Source: DASRQK01 sp040392005 (GTDB lineage Bacteria; Bacteroidota; Bacteroidia; Sphingobacteriales; Sphingobacteriaceae). Taken from it: 64,000 bases of DNA. Shown here one piece after another: positions 1-10,414 of the stretch; within the stretch, counting starts at the first letter, position 1; each line of letters opens with the position of its first letter. Below the pieces are notes generated by a model. It did not search any database. It was given only the letters and a program-made list of their open reading frames with translations, and was not told the origin of the DNA. A program made the translations under genes and the position numbers. The DNA lies in assembly GCA_040392005.1 (NCBI GenBank), contig JBEBWT010000001.1:62001-126000 (forward strand), written 5' to 3'.

Positions 1-3000
1 CTATGTTTTATTTCCTTTTTTTATGGCCTTTGCCGGTACCTCGCCGGCGATGGCACAAGTGCTGTTTTACGAAAGTTTTGACCATATTCCCGGACCGGCT
101 GGGAATCCTGTTTTTCCGGCCGGATGGATATTGGCGAATGTGGATAACCGTACGCCGGCAGAGTCGTTCATGAACCAGGCATGGGTCAGACGTGTGGATG
201 GATTATCCAATGATACCTGTGCCATGTCCACTTCCTATTACAACGATTGGGGCCAAGCGGACGACTGGATGTGGACACCGCCAATCGCATTGACGGGCGA
301 AGTGATCCAACTGACATGGAGGGCGAAGGCTTTCGATCCGGGTAGTTACAGGGATGGGTACGAGGTGCGTATCATGACGACTGCTCCCACGGGCAGTACA
401 GGAGAAATTGGGAATATGCTTAGCTCTGACGTACTATTCAGTGTCGCCGCTGAAAACAGTACCTGGACGGATCACCTGGAGGATTTAAGTGCCTATGCCG
501 GACAAACAGTTTATATCGGTTTCCGGAACAACTCAGATGACAAATACCTGCTGGGAATAGATGACGTCAAGGTATTCGTCAATTATGGTACAGATGTGGC
601 CATTACCGATGCAGCAGGTTTCGAATATGCACAATTGCCCTTACATAATATCAACACCATACTGTTGAATGGCACGGTAGAGAACCAGGGCGCACAGGCA
701 GTCGATCAATTGAATCTGCATGCGGAGATCTACGATGCCTCTGATGTATTGGTGCATGCCGCTGTAAGCAGCACGGTCAGTACACTTGCTCCGTCTGCCA
801 GCCAATTCCTTTCCCTGACCCCGGACTGGATCCCCGATACCAAAGGCAAGTTTACAGTCAGGTATTTCCCTTCACAGACCCAGGCCGATGAAAACCCGGC
901 CAATGATACACTGGTCAGATCCGTGCACATTACCGATAGCACCCTGGCAAGGGATAACGGTCTGGTGACCGGACAGCTATCATTGGGAGGGGCGGGCCAG
1001 CTCGGTCAGATCTTTACAATTGCCCAGCCCGCTCTGCTGAGTTCGGTCTATGCGCAATATAACCCTGCTGCATCCCCCCGACAATATGCGCTGGCCGTAT
1101 GGGATCTGGGCAATGATGGCAAACCCAGGACAATGATCGGCAGCACAGACACCCTCATGCATACGGGGTCGGATACCCTGAAAGTGACCTTATCCCTGAA
1201 GAATGGTCCACTGGTGCTTTCCCCTGGCAATTACCTGCTGGCGGATATACAATTTGATCATACATCCGAAATAGCGTATGCTGACGGAATATTTACGACA
1301 TACCTGTTGTCCAATACTTCTGGTGAGTGGACGACATTGACTGCCCCCGCAAACCATAAAGCACTGGTGCTGCGGATGCACCTGCAACCTTATGTAGTTT
1401 CCGGGCAAAACGCCCTGCATTTTGACGGGAACGATGATTACGTGACCATTCCCGATAGTGACCTACTGGATCTGACAGATGCTTATACCCTGGAATGCTG
1501 GATAAAGCTGGATAGTTTTAACGAACTTGCAGGAATTATCAGCAAGTATCATAGTAACGATAGTGATGGTTATCTATTGCGGCTGAGCAACAGTTCGGAT
1601 TTCCCGGCTTATAGCGGACTGGATTTTGATGGCATGACCACATCCAATGGCGTCCTGAGCATCAACAAATGGTACCACATTGCTGCTGTGAAAAATGGCA
1701 GCGTCCGCAAGCTATATGTCAATGGTGTCGAGCAACCACTTTCCGGCACCCCGCTTACCGTCAAAGCCAACAGTGATCCGCTCACCATCGGTGTGGATTA
1801 TCTGCCTGCGTCCCGGCATTTTAATGGGACGATAGACGAGGTAAGAATATGGAACACGGCCCGCACGCAGGAACAGGTGCAGGGCAATATGTACCGCAAC
1901 CTGAGTCCAACTTCATCGGGATTGGTGGCCTATTATAAAATGGATACAGGTACACCGGGAGGTAACAACACGGGTTTGACACAAGTGCTGAATGAAACCA
2001 GACCTGACCATCATGGTGAGGCAATATTTTTTGACCTGACCGGCAGCACCTCCAATTGGGTCGCTGGTTTTTCGGTTGAAACCAATATCGTCCAAAACAA
2101 ACTCTATGTGGATTCGGCAGCGACCGGCAACAATACTGGTGAAAGCTGGGAACATGCGCTCACTTCCCTGGCAGATGCTTTCCAATTTGTGGCCACCGAA
2201 ACGGCGATAGACAGCATTTTGGTAGCTGCTGGCACTTATTATCCGGCACAGTCGGCTGGAGATGGGGCCTATGAACGGGATAAAGCATTTATATTGCCCG
2301 GTGGTATCAAGATATTGGGGGGCTATCCAACTGGTGGGGGATTGAGAGATCACCTTACACATCGTACGATCCTGAGCGGAGATATCGGCACACCAAACGA
2401 TACGACGGACAATGCCTTCCATGTGGTATTGGTCGTCGGGGACATAGGCAGCACCGAACTGAATGGATTTGTGATCACCGGTGGCAATGCCAATGGCTCG
2501 CTTACCAACAATATAGTCAATGGTATGCAAGTTCCACGGGTAAACGGTGGTGGTTTATCTATACACAATCCCGGTTCTTCATTTCGTTTGATTGATTGTA
2601 TCGTCACCGAAAACTACGCAAAAAATATCGGAGGCGGGTTATATAATATGGATGCCTCGTACACCATCGCCAATAGTACTTTTTCAAAAAACGAGGCTTT
2701 CGGGCTACCCGGGAACAACGGAAAGGGAGCTGGGCTTTTTAATGCCAATTCTTCTCCCAATATTAGCCATAGTACTTTTTCCGAAAATATAGTGTTAGGA
2801 AACGGCGGAGGTATATACAATAGCAATTCTTCCCCGAAGATTAGTCACAGTATCTTTTTGAAGAACGTTGCAGATAAATCCTGGTCGGGTCAGGGGGGCG
2901 GTATGTACAATGAAAATTCCGCTCCGGAGATCACACATACGGATTTTGTGGAGAACACGGCCTACGCAGGCGGTGGCATGCACAATCGGAATTCTCCTTC

Positions 3001-6000
3001 CGTCATTACCCATTCTCATTTCCTGGAAAATGAGGCAGACAATGGAGGCGGAATCCATAATGTATTGGCCTCACCTGTGATTTTGAGTTCGGTTTTCTCG
3101 AAAAATATGGCTATAGGTGGGGCAGGAATGATGAGCGTCAATACCTCCACACCCTTTGTCATCAATTGTCTTTTCGCAGAAAACAAAGCAAGTTTTGGTG
3201 GCGGAGCACTGTATGATGCATCATCTTCCGAAACGCGCATTATCAATAGTACCCTTACAAAAAATGAAGCCACCGATATCGGTGCCGGTTTGTTAAGTTC
3301 TTCTTCAAACACGATCGTAACCAATTCTATTATATATGGTAATGTCGGCCACAACTTACTGACTACTGGCACTGCTGTACCTGTTGTTTCCTATAATATA
3401 ATAGAGGGTGGTTATAGCGGTATAGGCAATTTAGATGTGGATCCGCTATTTGCCGATGCCGGCAATGGAGACTATCGTCTGCGGGCGGGCAGTCCGGCCA
3501 TTGATGCGGGTGCCAATGGCTTGTTTCCTGGCCTGGATGAGGATACTGAAGACTTGGCGGGCAATCCGAGATTGCGGGATGGTACCATTGATTTGGGTGC
3601 CTATGAATTCCAACCGGTGCCAATTACACCGGATGCTGACCGGATTATCTACGTTGATAAAGGCGTAATAAATGGAAACAGGTCGGGCGATAGCTGGGAA
3701 AATGCCATTCCCGAACTGGCCGATGCGCTGAAATGGGCCAGAATGCAGAGCGATTTTACTGCTGAGGAGCCATTAAAGATCTATGTTGCCAAAGGTATTT
3801 ACACCCCACTTTACAATGCAGCAGACGATAGCTACACCACGGACGGCGACCGCGACAATGCCTTTGTCCTGCCCGGCAATGTACATCTTTACGGTGGGTT
3901 TGACCCGGCCAATGAGATCAGGACCCTGGAGGACGAACGTATTCTTCCCAATGCGGGCAGCGATGAGGGTACCCTCCTCAGTGGCGACCTGGAGAGCAAC
4001 GATGGTCCCGGTTTTGCCAATTACGACGACAATGCCTACCATGTCCTGGTCATTCCGGGAGTAGCAAACGGATTTGTCATTGATGGAGTGACCATCAGGG
4101 GCGGAAATGCCAATGGTGGTGTAGGGACCATTAATGTATTGGGAGAAACACCGGTACGAAGATTCGGCGGAGGTATCTCCAATTGGGCTACAGGTATCCT
4201 GCGCAATAGCAAGATCGCAGGAAATCAGGTGCATGGTGATGGAAGTTATAATGTATATGGAGGAGGTTTGTTCTCCATAGATAACAATAGCCACTATATC
4301 AACTTAGTGATCCGGGACAACCAGGCCGGAAGCAATGCTGGTGATGGTGGTGGAATTTATCTAAGCGGTGGTTCACCTAAATTTATAAACACAGCTATCC
4401 TGTCCAATCAGGCACATGTAAGTGCCGGACTGTATGCCAATGGTTGCACTGTTGAGCTGATCAATTGTACGGTGACACAAAATAATGCGAATGATCGCTA
4501 TGGTGGAATACTGTTTATACAGTATGTTCCAGGAGAAAACTTCCAATTAAGCAATAGTATTGTCTGGGGAAATACGGCTTCGTCAGACCCTGAATTTGAG
4601 GCATTCATGCCCTACGGTGGCGGAATTGTAAGCAACAGCATCATAAAAGGAGGTGTTTTTGGGGCATTGGATCTGGATCCGTTGTTTACCGATGTTGATC
4701 TTGGTGATTTTACATTATCAGATGCCAGTCCTGCGATTGATGCAGGGGACAACGGCCTGTACCCCGATCTGGATGGGGACACCAAAGATCTGGCAGGCAA
4801 TCTGAGGTTGCAGGGTGGTGTCATTGATATGGGTGCGTATGAATCTCTGTCGGTACCGATCACACCAGATGCTGACCGGATTATCTATGTTGATATAAAC
4901 ATCATTGATGGAAACGGATCGGGTGATAGTTGGGAAAATGCCATCCCCGAACTGGCCGATGCACTGAAATGGGCAAGACAGGAAAACAATTTTACCACTG
5001 AGGAGCCACTGAAAATCTATGTTGCAAAGGGTGTTTACAAACCGCTGTATCATGCAGCAGACGACAACTACACCGCAGACGGTGGCCGGGACAATGCTTT
5101 CGTGATGGTCAACAATGTGCAGCTCTATGGCGGATTTGACCCGGACAACGGCATTGCTACACTGGCCGATACACGAGATTACACCAGCACGGTTTTGTCG
5201 GGAGACATTGGCACAGCCAATGACAACAGCGACAACGCTTACCATGTGGTCATCTCTTCGGGAGCGGTCGGACTGGCCGGGCTGGACGGCTTCACCATCA
5301 GAGACGGGCATGCCGGGGGATTAAGTTATATTGAAGTGCATGCAACTTCGATTCATCAATCTTATGGTGGCGGAATGTTTAACATATTCTCCAGTCCAGT
5401 CCTGACCAATGTGAGCTTCACCGGCAATACAGTTTCTTCTTCTTCCTATTATGCTTATGGCGGCGGCATGTATAATAACTCATCCCATCCCGTGCTGACC
5501 AACGTGAGCATCAGCGGCAATACAGTTTCTACTACTTCTTCTTCTTTTCAGGCTTATGGCGGCGGCATGTATAATAACTCATCCCATCCCGTGCTGACTG
5601 ATGTGCGCATCAGCGGCAATACAGCTTCTTCTTCCTATTATGCTTTTGGTGGCGGCATGTTTAATACCGCCTCCAGTCCTTTGCTGACCAATGTAACGAT
5701 TGCAGGCAATACAGCTTCTTCTTCTTCCTATCCTGCTTCTGGCGGAGGGATGTATAATGCTGCCAGTAACCCTGTATTGACCAATGTGAGCATCACCGGC
5801 AATACAGCTTCTTCTGCTTCTACTACTGCTTATGGCGGAGCAATGTTTAATGAATCATCTTCCAGCCCCGTGCTAACCAATGTAACGATTGCAGGCAATG
5901 TGGTGACAGGAAACTCAGCGGCTAATTCAATAGGTGGCGGAATCAGAAATGTTTCTTCTTCCTCGCCTAAGATATACAATAGCATCATCTGGGGCAATAT

Positions 6001-9000
6001 CCAGTTTGACAGCAGCAATACCGATGCAGGAGCCGATATATCGGGATCAGGCATAGTTACACTTAAAAACAGCATTACACAGGGGTATACTACCGGCGAT
6101 GTGGCAGATCATAATCTGGTAGGGACAGACCCGCTCTTTACCGATGCGGATGACGGTGATTTTACATTATCGGATGCCAGTCCTGCAATCAATACAGGAG
6201 ACAACAGCCTATACCCCGATCTGGATGTAGACACCAAAGATCTGGCAGGCAACAGCCGGCTATTCGGTGCGTATATTGATCTGGGAGCTTATGAAAACCA
6301 GACGGTGCAGCTCGATCCCGATGACAACAATATCCTGTATGTCGACATCAACTCAAGTGGCACGGCTGATGGATCATCCTGGACAAATGCAGTTCCCCAA
6401 CTGGCCGATGCGCTGAAATGGGCCAGAATGCAGAGCGATTTTACTGCTGAGGAGCCATTAAAGATCTATGTTGCCAAAGGTATTTATACGCCACTTTACC
6501 ATGCAGCAGATGGAAGTTTTACCACGGACGGCGACCGCGACAATGCCTTTGTCCTACCCGGCCATGTGCATCTCTATGGTGGATTTGATCCGGCAAATGA
6601 GATCAGGACCCTGGAGGACGAACGCATTCTTCCCAATGAGGGCAGCGATGAGGGTACGATCCTAAGCGGCGATCTGGATGGGGACGATGGTCCTGATTTT
6701 GCCAATTCGAACGACAATGCCTACCATGTCCTGATCATCCCTGCGGCAGCCGATGGATTTGTCATCGACGGGGTGACTATCCGGGGAGGAAATGCCAATG
6801 GTGGTACTGGTATTATTGATGTTATGGGAGCAACACCGGCACGAAGATATGGCGGAGGTGTCCACAACGCAGCAACGGGCATCCTGCGCAATAGCAAGAT
6901 TGCAGGAAATCAGGTGAAAAGTGAAGGTGGCGATGAGGTATTAGGAGGAGGTTTGTACTCCGTAGATAACAACAGCCACTATATCAACTTAGTGGTTCGG
7001 GACAACTATTCCGAAAATAGTGGTGGCGGAGCATATCTTAGCGGGGGCTCACAGAAGCTTATCAACATGGCTATCCTATCCAATCGGGCATATCAAAGAG
7101 CCGGACTGTACGCCACTAGCGGCACTATTGAGCTGATCAACTGTACCGTGACACTTAATAATGCTGAAAACTTCTATGGTGGAGTTCAATTTGTACAATC
7201 TAATTCGGAAGCAAGGTTCCGGCTAATCAATAGTATTGTCTGGGGAAATACTGCTCCGGCTATCCCTGAATTTGGTGTGTTATACGGTGGCGGAACGGTA
7301 ATCAACAGCATCATAAAAGGAGGTCTTTTTGGATCTTTGGGTCTGGATCCCTTGTTTACCGATGCCGGCAATGGCGATTTTACGCTATCGGATGCCAGTC
7401 CTGCGATTGATGCAGGGGACAACAGCCTGTTTCCCGGCCTGGATGGGGACACCAAAGATCTGGCAGGCAACACCAGGCTCATAAATGCGAATATTGATCT
7501 GGGAGCTTATGAAAGCCAGACTGTCTTGATACAGCCGCAAATCATCAATCCCATTGCCGATATCACCAAAATGTATGGTGATGCGGATTTCGAACCGGGC
7601 GCAACGGCCAGTTCGGGTCTGGAAGTGAGTTATAATTCGGCGGATAATAACATTGCTGAGGCTTATCAGGATGCTGCCGATGACAATAAATGGAAACTGA
7701 AAATCAATAAATCCGGCACGGTCAGGATTATTGCAAGCCAAGCGGGCAATGCCGATTTTCTCCCGGCCGAGGATGTCGGGTTTGATCTGATTATAGACAA
7801 AGCTACGCTTACGGTCACAGTGAATGCCGGACAGGGCAAGGTTTATGGGGAGGCCGACCCGGCATTGAGCTATGTGGTCAGCGGATGGGCTGACGGTGAT
7901 GATGAAAACTTGATGACTGGATCCCTGACCAGGGAGGCCGGTGAGGATGTCGGCAGCTATGCGATCTCGCAAGGTGATCTGAGCGCAGGTGATGACTATG
8001 TGATCGACTTTGCAGGTGATGAGTTTGTAATCACCAAAGCTGATATCACGGGTATTACGTTTGATGACAATAGCTTTGAGTATGACGGTACGGAGAAGTC
8101 GCTGTTGATCTCCGGCACGCTGCCGGATGGCACTTCGGTTACTTATACCATTGATGGTGCCGCTGGTAATGGTGCTACTGATGTTGGTGTTTATAGTCTT
8201 GTTGCTACAATTGATGGTGGTACGAACTACAACGGCCTGACCCTGAATGCCGAACTGGCGATCAGCAAAGCTACCATCACGGGCATCACTTTCACGGACG
8301 GCAGCTTTGTGTACGATGGTACGGAGAGATCACTTTCGGTCTCCGGCACGCTGCCGGATGGCACTTCGGTTACTTATACCATTGATGGTGCCGCTGGTAA
8401 TGGTGCTACTGATGTTGGTGTTTATAGTCTTGTTGCTACAATTGATGGTGGTACGAACTACAACGGCCTGACCCTGAATGCCGAACTGGCGATCAGCAAA
8501 GCTACCATCACGGGCATCACTTTCACGGACGGCAGCTTTGTGTACGATGGTACGGAGAGATCACTTTCGGTCTCCGGCACCCTGCCGGATGGCACCAGTG
8601 TCAGCTATGTGAACAACGGCCGAACGGATGTGGGCGCCCAAACGGTGACAGCAAACATCAACGGTGGCACGAACTATACCGACCTGACTCTGAACGCCGA
8701 ACTAACGATCACCAAAGCGACCATCACGGGTATTACGTTTGATGACGGCAGCTTCGTGTATGATGGCACGGAGAGATTACTTTCGGTTTCCGGCACGCTG
8801 CCATCCGGCACCAGTGTCAGCTATGTGAACAACGGCCGTACGGATGCGGGTACCCAGACGGTGACGGCGAATATCAACGGTGGCACGAACTATACCGACC
8901 TGACCCTGAATGCCGAACTGACGATCAGCAAAGCCGACATCACGGGCATCACATTCGCAGATGGCAGCTTCGTGTACGATGGTACAGAGAGATCGCTTTC

Positions 9001-10378
9001 AGTCTCCGGCACATTGCCGGCAGGCACCAGCGTCAGCTATATAAACAACGGCCGCACGGATGCAGGCACGCAGACTGTGACGGCAAACATCGACGGTGGC
9101 AGCAACTACAATGATCTAACCCTGGAGGCCGAACTGGAGATCAGCAAAGCCGACATCACGGGCATCACATTCGCAGATGGCAGCTTCGTGTACGATGGTA
9201 CAGAGAGATCGCTTTCAGTCTCCGGCACATTGCCGGCAGGCACCAGCGTCAGCTATATAAACAACGGCCGCACGGATGCAGGCACGCAGACTGTGACGGC
9301 AAACATCGACGGTGGCAGCAACTACAATGATCTAACCCTGGAGGCCGAACTGGAGATCAGCAAAGCCGACATCACGGGCATCACATTCGCAGATGGCAGC
9401 TTCGTGTACGATGGTACAGAGAGATCGCTTTCAGTCTCCGGCACATTGCCGGCAGGCACCAGCGTCAGCTATATAAACAACGGCCGCACGGATGCAGGCA
9501 CCCAGACGGTGACAGCGAACATCAACGGTGGCAGCAACTACAATGATCTGACCCTGGAGGCCGAACTAACGATCACCGAGGCTGTCCGTACCCTGATTTT
9601 CCAGGCACTTGCGGAAAAAACTTATGGAGATCCGGCATTTTTTGCCGGAGCCCAGTCCAGCACAGGCGAACAAATATTGTATAACAGTAGTGATCAGACG
9701 GTCGCTTTAATAGACGATCAGGGATTGATCCAAATCGTTGGTGCCGGAGAGACGGAGATCACAGCAAGCCTGGTGGACAACAGCAATTACATGGATGTTT
9801 CACCTCAAACCCGCATTCTCAAAGTACACCGTGCCACCCAGCAGATCACGCTCCGTATTCCACAGGAAGTCCCCCGTTCTGCTGGTACATTGGTTCTGGA
9901 TGGATCTGCGAGCAGCGGACTTGCGCTTACCTTTTCCGTGGATGATCCGCAGGTCGCCACAGCAGAAGGATCCAACCTGCGTATTCACCGGCTGGGTACA
10001 ATCCGGCTGACGGCGAACCAGGCCGGTGATCGCAACTATGAAGCTGCTGCACCTGTGACGATATCGGTTCGTGTAGTGGATCCGGTTTTGGAAATAGGGG
10101 TCAGGGTGCACCAGGCTCTTTCTCCAAATGGAGATGGTATCAATGATTTTCTGATGATCGAAGGCATCAAGGATTATCCGGAAAACAAACTGTCCATCAT
10201 CGATGTAAACGGCCTGGAAGTCTGGCAGGGAACGGGTTATGACAATGCCTCAGTCATTTTCAGTGGGGTAGGTCAGCGTGGTCGCCGACTGCCACAAGGG
10301 ACATATTTTTACATACTTGAAGTCCGTGTGAATGGTTCCTGGACGCATCAGCAGGGGTGGTTTGTACTCCGTTACTAA
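1..10378 (+). CDS. Giant modular T9SS-exported surface protein (5' partial)
   Basis: The first ATG in this window is at 23, but the frame stays open back to base 2 and the N-terminus reads as the end of a signal peptide (cleavage likely after SPAMA, before QVLFYESF), so the true start lies upstream. Numbered from that ATG: a cleaved-adhesin/choice-of-anchor-J-like domain (about 12-188), a CARDB-like segment (190-305), a LamG/concanavalin-like domain (464-640), four parallel beta-helix modules (about 695-1196, 1206-1610, 1620-2093, 2103-2498), each closing with a DPLF...SPAIDAG...LGAYE motif, MBG-like domains (2500-2672), seven MBG repeats (2673-3186), further Ig-like segments and a T9SS type B (gliding-type) C-terminal domain (about 3364-3451, starting near LSPNGDGIND). 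The helix rungs GGG(M/L/I)YN...F/I..N resemble chlamydial Pmp motifs. Domain names come from family knowledge; adhesin or structural surface role is inference. A PorP/SprF gene follows 36 bp downstream. Confidence 0.93.
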   Translation, partial: YVLFPFFMAFAGTSPAMAQVLFYESFDHIPGPAGNPVFPAGWILANVDNRTPAESFMNQAWVRRVDGLSNDTCAMSTSYYNDWGQADDWMWTPPIALTGEVIQLTWRAKAFDPGSYRDGYEVRIMTTAPTGSTGEIGNMLSSDVLFSVAAENSTWTDHLEDLSAYAGQTVYIGFRNNSDDKYLLGIDDVKVFVNYGTDVAITDAAGFEYAQLPLHNINTILLNGTVENQGAQAVDQLNLHAEIYDASDVLVHAAVSSTVSTLAPSASQFLSLTPDWIPDTKGKFTVRYFPSQTQADENPANDTLVRSVHITDSTLARDNGLVTGQLSLGGAGQLGQIFTIAQPALLSSVYAQYNPAASPRQYALAVWDLGNDGKPRTMIGSTDTLMHTGSDTLKVTLSLKNGPLVLSPGNYLLADIQFDHTSEIAYADGIFTTYLLSNTSGEWTTLTAPANHKALVLRMHLQPYVVSGQNALHFDGNDDYVTIPDSDLLDLTDAYTLECWIKLDSFNELAGIISKYHSNDSDGYLLRLSNSSDFPAYSGLDFDGMTTSNGVLSINKWYHIAAVKNGSVRKLYVNGVEQPLSGTPLTVKANSDPLTIGVDYLPASRHFNGTIDEVRIWNTARTQEQVQGNMYRNLSPTSSGLVAYYKMDTGTPGGNNTGLTQVLNETRPDHHGEAIFFDLTGSTSNWVAGFSVETNIVQNKLYVDSAATGNNTGESWEHALTSLADAFQFVATETAIDSILVAAGTYYPAQSAGDGAYERDKAFILPGGIKILGGYPTGGGLRDHLTHRTILSGDIGTPNDTTDNAFHVVLVVGDIGSTELNGFVITGGNANGSLTNNIVNGMQVPRVNGGGLSIHNPGSSFRLIDCIVTENYAKNIGGGLYNMDASYTIANSTFSKNEAFGLPGNNGKGAGLFNANSSPNISHSTFSENIVLGNGGGIYNSNSSPKISHSIFLKNVADKSWSGQGGGMYNENSAPEITHTDFVENTAYAGGGMHNRNSPSVITHSHFLENEADNGGGIHNVLASPVILSSVFSKNMAIGGAGMMSVNTSTPFVINCLFAENKASFGGGALYDASSSETRIINSTLTKNEATDIGAGLLSSSSNTIVTNSIIYGNVGHNLLTTGTAVPVVSYNIIEGGYSGIGNLDVDPLFADAGNGDYRLRAGSPAIDAGANGLFPGLDEDTEDLAGNPRLRDGTIDLGAYEFQPVPITPDADRIIYVDKGVINGNRSGDSWENAIPELADALKWARMQSDFTAEEPLKIYVAKGIYTPLYNAADDSYTTDGDRDNAFVLPGNVHLYGGFDPANEIRTLEDERILPNAGSDEGTLLSGDLESNDGPGFANYDDNAYHVLVIPGVANGFVIDGVTIRGGNANGGVGTINVLGETPVRRFGGGISNWATGILRNSKIAGNQVHGDGSYNVYGGGLFSIDNNSHYINLVIRDNQAGSNAGDGGGIYLSGGSPKFINTAILSNQAHVSAGLYANGCTVELINCTVTQNNANDRYGGILFIQYVPGENFQLSNSIVWGNTASSDPEFEAFMPYGGGIVSNSIIKGGVFGALDLDPLFTDVDLGDFTLSDASPAIDAGDNGLYPDLDGDTKDLAGNLRLQGGVIDMGAYESLSVPITPDADRIIYVDINIIDGNGSGDSWENAIPELADALKWARQENNFTTEEPLKIYVAKGVYKPLYHAADDNYTADGGRDNAFVMVNNVQLYGGFDPDNGIATLADTRDYTSTVLSGDIGTANDNSDNAYHVVISSGAVGLAGLDGFTIRDGHAGGLSYIEVHATSIHQSYGGGMFNIFSSPVLTNVSFTGNTVSSSSYYAYGGGMYNNSSHPVLTNVSISGNTVSTTSSSFQAYGGGMYNNSSHPVLTDVRISGNTASSSYYAFGGGMFNTASSPLLTNVTIAGNTASSSSYPASGGGMYNAASNPVLTNVSITGNTASSASTTAYGGAMFNESSSSPVLTNVTIAGNVVTGNSAANSIGGGIRNVSSSSPKIYNSIIWGNIQFDSSNTDAGADISGSGIVTLKNSITQGYTTGDVADHNLVGTDPLFTDADDGDFTLSDASPAINTGDNSLYPDLDVDTKDLAGNSRLFGAYIDLGAYENQTVQLDPDDNNILYVDINSSGTADGSSWTNAVPQLADALKWARMQSDFTAEEPLKIYVAKGIYTPLYHAADGSFTTDGDRDNAFVLPGHVHLYGGFDPANEIRTLEDERILPNEGSDEGTILSGDLDGDDGPDFANSNDNAYHVLIIPAAADGFVIDGVTIRGGNANGGTGIIDVMGATPARRYGGGVHNAATGILRNSKIAGNQVKSEGGDEVLGGGLYSVDNNSHYINLVVRDNYSENSGGGAYLSGGSQKLINMAILSNRAYQRAGLYATSGTIELINCTVTLNNAENFYGGVQFVQSNSEARFRLINSIVWGNTAPAIPEFGVLYGGGTVINSIIKGGLFGSLGLDPLFTDAGNGDFTLSDASPAIDAGDNSLFPGLDGDTKDLAGNTRLINANIDLGAYESQTVLIQPQIINPIADITKMYGDADFEPGATASSGLEVSYNSADNNIAEAYQDAADDNKWKLKINKSGTVRIIASQAGNADFLPAEDVGFDLIIDKATLTVTVNAGQGKVYGEADPALSYVVSGWADGDDENLMTGSLTREAGEDVGSYAISQGDLSAGDDYVIDFAGDEFVITKADITGITFDDNSFEYDGTEKSLLISGTLPDGTSVTYTIDGAAGNGATDVGVYSLVATIDGGTNYNGLTLNAELAISKATITGITFTDGSFVYDGTERSLSVSGTLPDGTSVTYTIDGAAGNGATDVGVYSLVATIDGGTNYNGLTLNAELAISKATITGITFTDGSFVYDGTERSLSVSGTLPDGTSVSYVNNGRTDVGAQTVTANINGGTNYTDLTLNAELTITKATITGITFDDGSFVYDGTERLLSVSGTLPSGTSVSYVNNGRTDAGTQTVTANINGGTNYTDLTLNAELTISKADITGITFADGSFVYDGTERSLSVSGTLPAGTSVSYINNGRTDAGTQTVTANIDGGSNYNDLTLEAELEISKADITGITFADGSFVYDGTERSLSVSGTLPAGTSVSYINNGRTDAGTQTVTANIDGGSNYNDLTLEAELEISKADITGITFADGSFVYDGTERSLSVSGTLPAGTSVSYINNGRTDAGTQTVTANINGGSNYNDLTLEAELTITEAVRTLIFQALAEKTYGDPAFFAGAQSSTGEQILYNSSDQTVALIDDQGLIQIVGAGETEITASLVDNSNYMDVSPQTRILKVHRATQQITLRIPQEVPRSAGTLVLDGSASSGLALTFSVDDPQVATAEGSNLRIHRLGTIRLTANQAGDRNYEAAAPVTISVRVVDPVLEIGVRVHQALSPNGDGINDFLMIEGIKDYPENKLSIIDVNGLEVWQGTGYDNASVIFSGVGQRGRRLPQGTYFYILEVRVNGSWTHQQGWFVLRY
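3714..7515 (+). repeat. Long-period duplication of beta-helix modules (offset 2,685 bp)
   Basis: Beta-helix module 2 (about 3.64-4.85 kb) and module 4 (about 6.33-7.5 kb) are close copies. The stretch 3714-3801 is identical to 6399-6486, and long segments around it differ at few positions. Module 3 lies between them and shares the module ends but has different rungs. Confidence 0.85.
5380..5900 (+). repeat. Short beta-helix rung array with Ser-coding microsatellites
   Basis: About six rungs of 25-31 codons repeat the pattern GGGMYN..S.PVLTNV.I.GNT followed by a Ser/Tyr-rich turn. The turn is coded by runs of TTC/TCT that vary in length in whole codons. The block coding YGGGMYNNSSHPVLT appears twice almost unchanged (about 5457 and 5551). 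Confidence 0.8.
8111..8572 (+). repeat. Perfect 231-bp tandem duplication (MBG repeats 1-2)
   Basis: Bases 8111-8341 and 8342-8572 read as the same 231 bp (77 codons). The unit carries the longer MBG variant with the insert TIDGAAGNGATDVGVYSL. Flanking MBG repeats use the shorter 72-residue form. Confidence 0.93.
8933..9580 (+). repeat. 216-bp tandem array (MBG repeats 5-7)
   Basis: Copies at 8933-9148 and 9149-9364 appear identical base for base over 216 bp (72 codons). The third copy, 9365-9580, is identical for about its first two thirds and then diverges. Each encodes one MBG domain beginning ADITGITFADGSFVYDG. Confidence 0.93.
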
Positions 10379-10414
10379 GGGATTACATGATAAATAGATT
10401 CAAAGGAAAAAACA

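Noticed and set aside
8111..9580. Regular repeats that could suggest a CRISPR array
   Set aside because: The units are contiguous in-frame protein repeats of 216-231 bp with no spacers.
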